DNA from: Gp6-AA40 sp050742535
GTDB taxonomy: Bacteria; Acidobacteriota; Vicinamibacteria; Vicinamibacterales; UBA2999
NCBI GenBank assembly: GCA_050742535.1
Contig: JBOGIQ010000021.1
Location: forward strand, 1-32,923
DNA: 32,923 nucleotides
Direction: 5' to 3'
The position numbers and the translations under genes were made by a program. Below are positions 1 to 6,899 of this stretch, one piece after another; within the stretch, counting starts at the first letter, position 1; each line of letters starts with the position of its first letter. The notes under the pieces are model-generated. The model worked only from the letters and a program-made list of their open reading frames with translations, was not told where the DNA came from and did not search any database.

Positions 1-1
1 C

Positions 2-259
2 GTGAGTGCCGACCACCGCCGTGAGGTGCGCCACCGCCTCGAAGGGCTCGTCGACCGCGATGCGCGAGCATTTACGGATGTCGCGGAAGTCGTCGTCGCG
101 GGCAAGCCGTACAAAGAGATTCTGCGGACCGCTGGCGAACAGCGGTCCGATCTGATCGTGATTGGAGCGCATGGTGGGCGCCGCGGCCTGCCGGCGTTCG
201 GCTCGACAACGGCGCATGTCGTCAGGGAGGCACAATGTCCGGTCCTCACGGTGCGTTGA
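2..259 (+). CDS. Universal stress protein, C-terminal part (5' end outside window)
   Basis: The reading frame is open from the window edge to TGA at 257-259, so the true start probably lies upstream; the GTG at position 2 is only the first available codon. The 85 visible residues are the second half of a UspA domain: a helix, the strand 'DLIVIGAHGG' and the nucleotide-loop region 'GSTTAHVVREAQCPVLTVR', the usual end of a USP domain. The loop reads GAHGGRRG, close to but not exactly the GxHGRxG ATP-binding pattern. It is followed after 29 bases by another USP gene in the same direction, so it is very likely the promoter-proximal member of the same operon. The family binds ATP or other nucleotides and supports survival in stasis or hypoxia; the specific role here is unknown. 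Confidence 0.85.
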   Translation: MSADHRREVRHRLEGLVDRDARAFTDVAEVVVAGKPYKEILRTAGEQRSDLIVIGAHGGRRGLPAFGSTTAHVVREAQCPVLTVR

Positions 260-288
260 CGCCGGCAGCCTCCCTGGAGGCGACGGCG

Positions 289-1194
289 ATGTTTGCGATT
301 CGTCGCATCCTGTGCCCTGTCGATTTCTCGGAGGAGTCTCGACGCGGGCTCGAGCACGCAGCCGCCATGGCGCGGCGCTGGGGCGCGCGGCTGGAAGTGC
401 TCCACGTCTATCAGGCCGCGTCTCCGTTCGACGTCGTTCCCCCCGATGAGGAAACGGCCGTGACGGATCCGCAGCTGGACATGCTGCGCACGGCGCTGGA
501 AGACTTCGCGCAGCCGATTGCGGGAGACGCCGCAGTGACGTTGCGGCTGCTGCATGGGACCGCTGCGCGGCGGCCCATCGTGAGAGAAGCAGACGCCATT
601 GACGCGGATCTGCTCGTCATCGGTTCGCACGGCCGCAGCGGCGTCGAGCGATTCCTGCTGGGATCGACGAGCGAGTCGATGGTGAAGACGGCGACGTGCC
701 CGGTGCTCGTCGTGCCATCGGGCGCCGGACCGGCGGACGACGGCCGGTTCCGGCGCATTCTCTGCGGCGTCGACTTTTCCGCACCGTCGCTGCGTGCCTA
801 CCGGTACGCGGTTCACCTCGCGGCTGCGGACGCTCCGGACGATGCGCAACTGACGCTGCTGCACGCGATTGAAATGCCGCCGGAACTGCGCGACCGGCAG
901 ATCGCGGCGGCCTTCGACGTTGCGGCCGTCCGGACGGCGGCCGAAGTCGCCGCGCGCCAGCGCCTCGAGCGGCTGTCGCCCGGTCACGACGCGCCGTCCG
1001 TCCGAACCGTCGCCAGGGTCGCCGAGGGGCGTGCCGACCGGCAGATCGTCGAAGCCGCGCGTCAGCTGCACGCCGACGTGATTGTGCTCGGGACCCATGG
1101 ACGAAACGTGGTCGACCGGTGGCTGTTCGGGTCGAACACGCAGGCGGTCGTTGGCGACGCGCCGTGTCCGGTGCTCGTAGTTCACCCGGACTAG
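289..1194 (+). CDS. Tandem-domain universal stress protein
   Basis: A 301-residue protein made of two UspA domains (about residues 1-145 and 155-301). Each begins with the strand 'RRILCPVDFS' or 'RRILCGVDFS' and ends with a nucleotide-binding loop: GSHGRSG from residue 112 followed by GSTSESMV, and GTHGRN followed by GSNTQAVV. The ATG at 289 was chosen because it follows CTGGAGG at 274-280 and places the first conserved strand at the N-terminus; an in-frame ATG at 235 would add 18 unconserved residues and overlap the previous gene. Tandem USPs of this size are common in bacteria that survive energy limitation (Rv1996/Rv2005c type in Mycobacterium). It sits in a run of USPs, an exported protein and a LOG protein, probably one transcript. 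Confidence 0.93.
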   Translation: MFAIRRILCPVDFSEESRRGLEHAAAMARRWGARLEVLHVYQAASPFDVVPPDEETAVTDPQLDMLRTALEDFAQPIAGDAAVTLRLLHGTAARRPIVREADAIDADLLVIGSHGRSGVERFLLGSTSESMVKTATCPVLVVPSGAGPADDGRFRRILCGVDFSAPSLRAYRYAVHLAAADAPDDAQLTLLHAIEMPPELRDRQIAAAFDVAAVRTAAEVAARQRLERLSPGHDAPSVRTVARVAEGRADRQIVEAARQLHADVIVLGTHGRNVVDRWLFGSNTQAVVGDAPCPVLVVHPD

Positions 1195-1217
1195 GAACCG
1201 GGAACAGGAGGCTGGCC

Positions 1218-1643
1218 ATGAAAGCCGCACGATGCCTGACACTCTGGTGCGCGCTCGTCGTGTTCGGAGCGTTGACGACGCCTCCCGCCGCCGCAACGCC
1301 GCTCGACAAGCGCACGGTGTTCACCGTCTCTGCACCGTTTTCCCTTCCGGGAGTGACGCTTCCGGCCGGCTGTTACATGTTCCGGCTGGCCGGCGACACC
1401 AGCGGCCGCGACGTCGTGCAGGTGTTGAGCGGCGATGGGACGACCGTCTATGCGATGTTCGTCGCCCTGCGTACGCCGCGAGGCGAACCGAGGGACAAGG
1501 CCGGCGTGCTGTTGATGGAAACCGCGTCGGGCGCGCCAATCGCTGTGCGGAGCTGGTGGTATCCGGCCGAGTCGTACGGCTACGAGTTCCTCTACCCGCA
1601 CAAGATCCGGCCCGTGGCCGGACATCAGGAGGAATCGTCATGA
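1218..1643 (+). CDS. Small exported protein of unknown function
   Basis: A 141-residue protein. It starts with a clear Sec signal peptide (basic MKAAR, hydrophobic stretch to about residue 20, likely cleavage after PPAAA near residue 26). The mature part reads like a compact beta protein ('FSLPGVTLPAGCYMFRL', 'VVQVLSGDG', 'YAMFVALRTP'). I recognise this style from many small exported proteins of Acidobacteriota but know no function. The start ATG at 1218 follows AGGAGG 8-9 bases upstream. It lies between two USP genes, and its TGA overlaps the next ATG (ATGA, 1640-1643), so translation is likely coupled to the downstream USP. An envelope or surface role is only inferred from the signal peptide. 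Confidence 0.85.
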   Translation: MKAARCLTLWCALVVFGALTTPPAAATPLDKRTVFTVSAPFSLPGVTLPAGCYMFRLAGDTSGRDVVQVLSGDGTTVYAMFVALRTPRGEPRDKAGVLLMETASGAPIAVRSWWYPAESYGYEFLYPHKIRPVAGHQEESS

Positions 1644-2533
1644 CCGCCATCACACACATTCTGTGTCCGGTGGATTTCTCCGAGTTCTCGCGCCACGCCC
1701 TCGACAGTGCGGTGGCCATTGCCCGCCAGCAGCACGCGGCTGTAACCGCCTTGTACGTGGTGCCGCCGCCGCAGGCAGTGTATCCACCGATCGGCCCGGC
1801 CGCGTACGTGCCGTACGTCTACACCATTGCGGATCTGCAGGAGTTTCAGAAGACGCTCGAGCGATTCGTCGCGGCCGCCGATTACCCCGTGGCCGCCGTC
1901 GCGGTCGAGGCGCTGGTGGTCGACGAGATTCTCAAACGTGCCGCGGATCTGCCGGCCGATCTCATCGTGATGGGCACACACGGACGGTCGGGATTCGACC
2001 GTCTGGTGCTCGGCTCCGTCGCCGAGCGCGTGCTCGTCAAGGCCACGTGTCCGGTGCTCACAGTTCCCAGGCGGGCTGCGGACGTCGCGCCGACGCCCGA
2101 GCGGCTCTTCCAACACGTGCTGTGTCCAATCGACTTCTCACCTTCGTCGCTGGCCGCCCTGAAGTACGCGGAGGGTCTGGCTCGCACCGGCGCGTCGCTG
2201 CGCGTGCTGCATGTCGTCGAGCGACTGCCGGCCTGGCAGCTGGTTCCGGCGATGGCAACTGGTGCACCCGACGACCCGCTCGTCATCATGCAGCAGGCCC
2301 GACGGCGTGTGCACAGCGTGATTCCGGCAGGGTTGCCGGCAACGCACCCGGTACAGGAAATCGTCACCGAGGGAGACGCGGGCGACGAGATTCTGAAGGT
2401 TGCAGCCGACACCCGCGCCGATGTGATCGTCATGGGCGCCCATGCCGGACATGCGGGGCTGCTCGGCTTTGGCTCGACCACGCACGATGTGCTTCGCGCC
2501 GCCACGTGCCCGGTCCTTTCAATCAGGGGCTGA
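1640..2533 (+). CDS. Tandem-domain universal stress protein
   Basis: A 297-residue protein with two UspA domains. Domain one starts 'THILCPVDFSEFS' and carries a canonical GTHGRSG loop followed by GSVAERVL. Domain two starts 'QHVLCPIDFSPSS' and has a degenerate loop, GAHAGHAG, followed by GSTTHDVL. The partial USP at the window start has a similar altered second loop, so one active and one degenerate nucleotide site may be the rule in this operon. The ATG overlaps the stop of the preceding exported-protein gene by four bases and is preceded by AGGAGG, giving firm support for this start. The gene is followed after three bases by the LOG-family gene. Confidence 0.94.
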   Translation: MTAITHILCPVDFSEFSRHALDSAVAIARQQHAAVTALYVVPPPQAVYPPIGPAAYVPYVYTIADLQEFQKTLERFVAAADYPVAAVAVEALVVDEILKRAADLPADLIVMGTHGRSGFDRLVLGSVAERVLVKATCPVLTVPRRAADVAPTPERLFQHVLCPIDFSPSSLAALKYAEGLARTGASLRVLHVVERLPAWQLVPAMATGAPDDPLVIMQQARRRVHSVIPAGLPATHPVQEIVTEGDAGDEILKVAADTRADVIVMGAHAGHAGLLGFGSTTHDVLRAATCPVLSIRG

Positions 2534-2536
2534 CCC

Positions 2537-3316
2537 GTGCGAGGAACGCCGCTGCTGCAGCTGCTGCCCGGGGATCGCAGCGCGGTCCGGACCGCTTCGC
2601 GACCCGACCGTGTGCTTCTCGAGGGTCCGCACTCGAGGCGGAAAGACCTCTGGCTCGTCCTGCGGACGCTGCGTGATTTCATCGCCGGCTTCCGCACGCT
2701 TCATTTTGTCGGTCCATGCGTGACGGTCTTCGGCTCGGCACGCTTCACCGAGTCCCATCCGTACTACTCGCTCGGCCGCGACGTGGGCAAGGCACTGGCA
2801 CGGATGGGCTTTACGGTCATGACGGGCGGCGGGCCGGGACTCATGGAAGCGGCCAACCGGGGTGCGCGGGAGGCCGGCGGCCGCTCCGTCGGCTGCAATA
2901 TCGAGTTGCCAAAGGAGCAGGCGCCGAACGCCTATCTCGATCGGTCCGTGACGTGCCGCTACTTTTTCGTGCGCAAAGTGCTCCTGTTTAAGTATTCGTA
3001 CGCCTTCGTGGCGTTGCCTGGCGGCTTCGGGACGCTCGACGAGTTGATGGAAGCGCTCACCCTCATCCAGACGGGCAAGATCGCCAACTTCCCGATTGTT
3101 CTCGTCGGCACGGCGTACTGGCGTCCGTTCCAGCAGCTCCTGGCTGGGCTGTCCTCGGCGGGCACTATCGATCCAGCAGACCTGCGCCTCCTGCTGGTTA
3201 CCGACGATGTCATCGAAATGGTGCATCACATCGAGCGTCACGCCGTGCGCCGCTTCGGACTGCTGGCACCGACGCGCCTGCTCGGAGAGCGGGCCCCCCG
3301 CCGCATAGCGGCCTGA
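2537..3316 (+). CDS. LOG-family (TIGR00730-type) Rossmann protein, nucleotide 5'-monophosphate hydrolase-like
   Basis: A 259-residue protein with the family signatures GGGPGLMEAANRGA (from residue 97) and PGGFGTLDE (from residue 161). Members cleave the N-glycosidic bond of nucleoside monophosphates: cytokinin-riboside-monophosphate hydrolases in plants and actinobacteria, PpnN-type enzymes in enterics, where purine salvage is tied to stress alarmones. The old label 'lysine decarboxylase' is wrong for this family. The GTG start at 2537 is three bases after the USP stop; no better ribosome site is obvious, and the first 50 residues are poorly conserved, so the start could be internal. It ends the USP operon. 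A role in nucleotide recycling during dormancy is inferred from context. Confidence 0.88.
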   Translation: MRGTPLLQLLPGDRSAVRTASRPDRVLLEGPHSRRKDLWLVLRTLRDFIAGFRTLHFVGPCVTVFGSARFTESHPYYSLGRDVGKALARMGFTVMTGGGPGLMEAANRGAREAGGRSVGCNIELPKEQAPNAYLDRSVTCRYFFVRKVLLFKYSYAFVALPGGFGTLDELMEALTLIQTGKIANFPIVLVGTAYWRPFQQLLAGLSSAGTIDPADLRLLLVTDDVIEMVHHIERHAVRRFGLLAPTRLLGERAPRRIAA

Positions 3317-3537
3317 CCTCGTCCAACGCTCACGCCCGTTCCGGTCATCGCGCCGGTGCGTTTCTGCATAGCGCGCCGCCGCGTACACGACCAACAATCG
3401 GCACGCACGCGACCCGATGAGCGTAGCGATGGGTCCGCATCGTAAAGCGGTCTGACCACCCGCTGCATTCTTCGCAGTCGCTGCGGGCATTTTCGCGGTC
3501 GATCGACGGGAACCATGGAAATCGCGGGCATTCGAGC

Positions 3538-3552
3538 GGGCCTGCTCTTTGC
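3538..3552 (+). promoter_or_regulatory. Possible sigma-54-like -24/-12 promoter of the nitroreductase operon (weak)
   Basis: GGGCCT-N5-TTGC matches TGGCAC-N5-TTGC at 7 of 10 positions with correct GG-N10-GC spacing. The final C is 25 bases before the ATG at 3577, the same distance as stronger sites elsewhere in the window. Taken alone this site would not be convincing. Confidence 0.3.
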
Positions 3553-3576
3553 TCGAGAACAGGCAAGGAACGTCGA

Positions 3577-4197
3577 ATGGCAGCAGGAGCGAAATCGACG
3601 GAGCGGCCGCTGACCGCTCTCGACGTGATTTATGGACGGCGCTCGGTTCGATCGTACGCACGGAAGCCGCTCGAGGCGTCCACGATACGGGCGCTCCTCG
3701 ACGCAGCCGTGCAGGCACCAACCGCCGTCCACAAACAGCCCTGGCTTTTCGTCGTCGTCGAAGACCAATGGGTGATTGGCTGCATCTCCGACCGTGCCAA
3801 AGCGCTGTTCACAGAGGAAGGCTGGAAGGGTTCACATAGCGCGGTACCGGCGTCGGCGAGCGTGCACGCACAATTTCTCCGGCGACTGAACGACCCGTCG
3901 TTCAACCTTTTTTGCGACGCGCCAGTGCTCGTCGTCATCTGCGGCCGGGACTCGACGCCGTTTGTCGCCGCGGACTGCTGGCTGGCGGCCGAGAACCTGA
4001 TGCTCGCCGCTACCGCACTCGGATTGGGCAGCTGCTGCATCGGCGCCGCCATCGACGCGTTGAACACACCAGAAGTGAAGACGTTGCTGAGAATACCGGT
4101 CGACGTGCACGCGATTGCGCCAATTGTCGTCGGCATACCAGTTGGCACCGTGGCGCCGGTGCCGCGGCGTGAGCCGGAAATCATTTCGTGGCGGTAG
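3577..4197 (+). CDS. Nitroreductase-family flavoprotein
   Basis: A 206-residue protein of the FMN-dependent nitroreductase superfamily. The N-terminal block 'YGRRSVRSYARKPLE' supplies the FMN-phosphate-binding arginines, followed by 'LLDAAVQAPTAVHKQPWLFVVV' (split here only for reading) and the C-terminal block 'LMLAATALGLGSCCIGA', the usual second FMN contact. The enzymes reduce nitro or quinone substrates with NAD(P)H, while some stress-associated members (Acg type) mainly sequester flavin. AAGGA lies 8-12 bases before the ATG. It is immediately followed by hsp20, an adjacency also known from the mycobacterial acg-hspX locus. About 260 bases between 3317 and 3576 hold no gene, only the possible promoter. 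Confidence 0.9.
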   Translation: MAAGAKSTERPLTALDVIYGRRSVRSYARKPLEASTIRALLDAAVQAPTAVHKQPWLFVVVEDQWVIGCISDRAKALFTEEGWKGSHSAVPASASVHAQFLRRLNDPSFNLFCDAPVLVVICGRDSTPFVAADCWLAAENLMLAATALGLGSCCIGAAIDALNTPEVKTLLRIPVDVHAIAPIVVGIPVGTVAPVPRREPEIISWR

Positions 4198-4211
4198 CCA
4201 GGGAGGAAAAC

Positions 4212-4727
4212 ATGGCCAAAAAAGAAACGGCATTGACGCCCAAGCGCGCGGAACACGATCCGTTTGCGCTGATGAGGGAGATGAGAGACGAATTCGATCG
4301 CTTCTTCAACGAGCCCGCATGGCCGGCGTTCCGCTGGCCGGCATTCCGCTTAGGACGCGCTGCGCAGGCGGGCTGGAATCCGGGGATCGACGTGTTCGAA
4401 CGGGATAACCGTCTCGTGACCAAGATCGACCTTCCCGGATTGAAAAAGGAGGACATCAAGGTCGAGGTGACGGATGGACACCTCGCCATCTCCGGCGAGC
4501 GGAAAAAGGAGGAGGAAGAGAAGGGCGAACAGTTCTATCGGTGTGAGCGTGAGTATGGCAGCTTCTATCGCGCCGTGCCGCTGCCGGAAGGCCTGAAGCT
4601 GGAGGACGTCAAGGCAACGTTCGCTGACGGCGTTCTCGAAGTCAGCGTTCCGCTGCCCGCAAAGGCGGAAGCGACCGTTCGCAAGGTCGCCATCGAGGAG
4701 CCGCCGAAGGCGAAGGCCGCCGCATAG
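4212..4727 (+). CDS. Hsp20-family small heat shock protein
   Basis: A 171-residue ATP-independent holdase chaperone. The N-terminal 50 residues are Phe/Trp/Arg-rich ('DRFFNEPAWPAFRWPAFR'), as expected for the disordered substrate-binding arm. The alpha-crystallin domain runs from about residue 55 ('PGIDVFERDNRLVTKIDLPG') to 'ATFADGVLEVSVPLP', with the conserved A-x-x-x-x-GVL element. The C-terminal tail is Lys/Ala-rich and lacks a clear I-x-I motif, so oligomer assembly may be atypical. AGGGAGG at 4200-4206 supports this ATG rather than the upstream in-frame one at 4188, which would overlap the nitroreductase stop. It is likely co-transcribed with the nitroreductase. Confidence 0.95.
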   Translation: MAKKETALTPKRAEHDPFALMREMRDEFDRFFNEPAWPAFRWPAFRLGRAAQAGWNPGIDVFERDNRLVTKIDLPGLKKEDIKVEVTDGHLAISGERKKEEEEKGEQFYRCEREYGSFYRAVPLPEGLKLEDVKATFADGVLEVSVPLPAKAEATVRKVAIEEPPKAKAAA

Positions 4728-4748
4728 GCGGACGCACGCGGTGACGCG

Positions 4749-5588
4749 ATGAACCGCGAAATCGCCGCGCGCCTCGAGGAAGCCGCCTGGCTGCTGCGCG
4801 ACCAGGGCGCGGATCCCTACCGGGTCAACGCCTACCGTCGCGCCGCAGCCACCGTGCGGCGATGGCCGCACGCACTGGACATCGTCTTTCGCGAACGCGG
4901 CCTCGACGGCCTCGAGGAGCTGCCAGGCGTGGGGCCGGGCATCGCCCGCGCGATTCGCGAGCTGCTTACCCGCGGCCGTCTGCCGATGCTCGATCGGTTG
5001 CGCGGCGCAGCTGATTCCGTGGCGGTTTTGGCGACAGTACCGGGCATCGGAGCGCGACTGGCGCTGCGACTGCACGACGACTTGGGAATTCAGACGCTCG
5101 AGGATCTCGAGGCAGCCGCCCATGACGGGCGTCTGGAGCATGTCGCTGGTTTCGGTGTCAAGCGGCTCGCCGGCATCCGGGACTCGCTGGCTCATCGCCT
5201 GGGGCGAGTGCGAGTCCTACCGGAGCGGACCCGGGACGACGTACCGATCGCGGAACTGCTGGATGTCGATCGTGAGTACCGAAACGCGGCCGCAGCCGGC
5301 ACGTTGCGCACGATCGCTCCGCGCCGGTTCAACCCGACCGGCGAGGCGTGGCTTCCGATTCTGCATACACGCCGCGGGCCGCGGCGTTATACAGCCCTCT
5401 TTTCGAATACCGCGCGCGCCCATCGGGCCGCGAAGACCAGAGACTGGGTGGTGCTGTCTGTCGAGGGACCCGGGGGCGAGCGCCAGTATACGGTGCTGAC
5501 GGCTGGGCGCGGGTCGCAGCGCGGCCGCCGCATCGTCGCCGGCCACGAGGAGGAGTGTCAACCGCCCGTGAGCGCGACAGCGGCCTGA
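4749..5588 (+). CDS. Helix-hairpin-helix protein related to the N-terminus of DNA polymerase X, without polymerase domain
   Basis: A 279-residue protein. Residues 1-50 resemble the 8-kDa domain of family X polymerases ('NREIAARLEEAAWLLRDQ', 'PYRVNAYRRAAATVR'). Three helix-hairpin-helix units follow: 'LEELPGVGPGIARAIREL', 'LATVPGIGARLALRLHDD' and 'HVAGFGVKRLAGIRDSLA'. A bacterial PolX would continue with palm, thumb and PHP domains. Here residue 165 onward is a separate segment of about 110 residues, with 'EAWLPILHTRRGPRRYTAL' and 'DWVVLSVEGPGGERQYTVL', that I do not recognise. The protein should bind DNA, perhaps gapped or damaged DNA, but no catalytic aspartates are seen. It is 21 bases after hsp20 and probably in the same operon, suggesting DNA protection in stressed cells. 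Confidence 0.8.
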   Translation: MNREIAARLEEAAWLLRDQGADPYRVNAYRRAAATVRRWPHALDIVFRERGLDGLEELPGVGPGIARAIRELLTRGRLPMLDRLRGAADSVAVLATVPGIGARLALRLHDDLGIQTLEDLEAAAHDGRLEHVAGFGVKRLAGIRDSLAHRLGRVRVLPERTRDDVPIAELLDVDREYRNAAAAGTLRTIAPRRFNPTGEAWLPILHTRRGPRRYTALFSNTARAHRAAKTRDWVVLSVEGPGGERQYTVLTAGRGSQRGRRIVAGHEEECQPPVSATAA

Positions 5589-5617
5589 CGCCTCGCCGGT
5601 CACACGTGGAGGAGTAG

Positions 5618-5640
5618 TCGCCGTCGTGCCATGACGGCGA
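5618..5640. repeat. Small perfect hairpin after the helix-hairpin-helix gene
   Basis: Eight-base arms TCGCCGTC and GACGGCGA with a seven-base loop. It lies 29 bases past the upstream stop and six bases before a second, stronger hairpin; together they form a double stem between two transcription units. Confidence 0.5.
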
Positions 5641-5645
5641 ACCGT

Positions 5646-5675
5646 GAGCCGGGCCGTCAGCGAATGGCCCGGCTC
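5646..5675 (+). terminator. Ten-base-pair hairpin, probable terminator of the nitroreductase-hsp20 operon
   Basis: Perfect arms GAGCCGGGCC and GGCCCGGCTC with a ten-base loop, followed by GATGTTTGC. The T-run is short, so intrinsic termination would be imperfect. The right arm overlaps a possible sigma-54-like promoter for the next gene. Confidence 0.5.
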
Positions 5676-5684
5676 GATGTTTGC
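5670..5684 (+). promoter_or_regulatory. Possible sigma-54-like promoter of the exported-protein gene
   Basis: CGGCTC-N5-TTGC matches the -24/-12 consensus at 8 of 10 positions with GG-N10-GC spacing. It is 36 bases before the ATG at 5720, a longer distance than at the other sites. It overlaps the terminator-like hairpin. Confidence 0.35.
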
Positions 5685-5719
5685 TCTCGATCCCGGTGTC
5701 CGTGGATCGGAGGCGACAT

Positions 5720-6223
5720 ATGAAACCGACTCGGCGGCTCATCCTGCTAATGATTGCCACGGCGGCGTTGACGGCGCCCGTTGCACGGGCCGCGGAACCG
5801 GCGCTCGAGGGGTTGTACACCGCGCAGGGATTCAACCCCGATGGCACCGAGTACCGCGGTGTCGTCCAAATCGCGCGTCGAGGGGAGGGTTTCACGGTCG
5901 CGTGGCTTTTTCCCCATCTTGTCGGTGAAGAGATGCTGCTCGTGCTGAAATCGGCCGGGGTCGGCCTCATGAGCGGTGGGACGCTGGCCGTCAGCTACTA
6001 CGGCCAGGACGCGACTGGCATCGCCCTCTATCAGGTCGAGGGCGGCGGACAGCGGCTCATCGGCCGATGGGCATCGGCCAACGGCGCAGGCACCGTCCAG
6101 ACCGAAACCCTGACGAAATTGGCGGCGCCCGCAGCGACGCCCGACACTGAAGCGCCTCTCCCGCCGGAACCGAAGAAACGAGCGCACTCCGCGGTGCTGC
6201 GCACCATCGTCGCCAGCCGGTGA
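5720..6223 (+). CDS. Exported protein of unknown function
   Basis: A 167-residue protein with a Sec signal peptide (MKPTRR, hydrophobic LILLMIATAALTAPV, likely cleavage after ARA near residue 22). The mature region ('LEGLYTAQGFNPDGTEYRG', 'GFTVAWLF', 'GTLAVSYYGQDATGIALYQV', 'LIGRWA') looks like a small beta-barrel repeat of the kind seen in secreted fibronectin-like or lipocalin-like proteins, but I cannot name the family. The C-terminal 35 residues are Pro/Ala/Glu-rich and probably disordered. CGGAGG seven bases before the ATG supports the start. The gene stands alone between a hairpin pair and the convergent receiver gene, only 25 bases away. Confidence 0.75.
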   Translation: MKPTRRLILLMIATAALTAPVARAAEPALEGLYTAQGFNPDGTEYRGVVQIARRGEGFTVAWLFPHLVGEEMLLVLKSAGVGLMSGGTLAVSYYGQDATGIALYQVEGGGQRLIGRWASANGAGTVQTETLTKLAAPAATPDTEAPLPPEPKKRAHSAVLRTIVASR

Positions 6224-6248
6224 TCCGTCGCGTCACCGCAGCGACCCG

Positions 6249-6641
6249 TCAGTGGAGAAGAGTATCGCGCAGGGCCTTCCGGATGACGCCTTCGACAGCG
6301 TGCACGTCGAACGGTTTGTTCATGACGCAGTAGGCGCCCCGTTCCAGCGCACTTTGTACCAGCTCCGGCATGCCGAACGCCGTCATCATGATCACCGCGC
6401 TGTGCGGCATACGGCTCCGTACTTCGTCCAGCAGCCGCAGGTCATTGGAATCCGGTAACCGGAAGTCGAGCAGCACGACATCGATACTGTCTGTGTCGCC
6501 TGTCATCGCCGCACGCGCCTCGCAGGCGCTGGCCGCTTCAAGCACCGTATGACCGCTGCGCCGGAGAATTTCGGCCAGCGACCACCGCAGGAGCATTTCG
6601 TCTTCGACGACGAGTACGCGAAACAGCCGTTCGCTCGGCAT
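6249..6641 (-). CDS. Stand-alone response-regulator receiver domain, NtrC-like
   Basis: A 130-residue protein consisting only of a CheY-like receiver. Acidic pocket E13-D14, phosphoacceptor D59 in 'VVLLDFRLPD', T87 in 'MMTAF' and K109 in 'NKPF' are all present. The features 'LLRWSLAEIL' and 'LPDSNDLRLL' are typical of receivers attached to NtrC-class sigma-54 activators, yet no AAA+ or DNA-binding domain follows. The ATG at 6641 was preferred because it fits the domain; the frame stays open to an ATG at 6809, which would add 56 unconserved residues. No histidine kinase is in the window. It may act as a phosphate sink, a modulator of another regulator, or the remnant of a longer activator. Confidence 0.85.
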   Translation of the reverse strand: MPSERLFRVLVVEDEMLLRWSLAEILRRSGHTVLEAASACEARAAMTGDTDSIDVVLLDFRLPDSNDLRLLDEVRSRMPHSAVIMMTAFGMPELVQSALERGAYCVMNKPFDVHAVEGVIRKALRDTLLH

Positions 6642-6899
6642 CAGGGGATATTCCGCAGTGCCGGGGAACTTCACGCACCTCTCCCGGCCGCCGCGCTCGC
6701 AACCAACGGGCAAATTGCGCGACAGAATCGCCGCCGCGATCGTGCTGAGCAGGAATCGATCCAGCGCTGGTATATTCGACGATTCGAAGGACGGAGTCGC
6801 GGAGGCCATTGCCGGACTGACCGCTCTGGGCTGTCGATCAAGATCATGGTTCTACCTGGGTGTCGAGTGAGTGGTCGGTCCGGCCGGGCACGCTGACGC

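Noticed and set aside
2537..3316. Lysine decarboxylase
   Set aside because: PGGxGTxxE is the signature of LOG/PpnN-type nucleotide hydrolases; the decarboxylase label is a historical misannotation.
3317..3576. DosR box or FNR (TTGAT-N4-ATCAA) site upstream of nitroreductase-hsp20
   Set aside because: Searched by eye because of the DosR-like gene content; no such palindrome is present here or in the other intergenic regions.
2519..3721. Long minus-strand open frame (400 codons) across the LOG and nitroreductase genes
   Set aside because: It lies opposite two well-recognised genes, has Arg/His-rich low-complexity translation and no family motifs; typical of GC-rich antisense frames.
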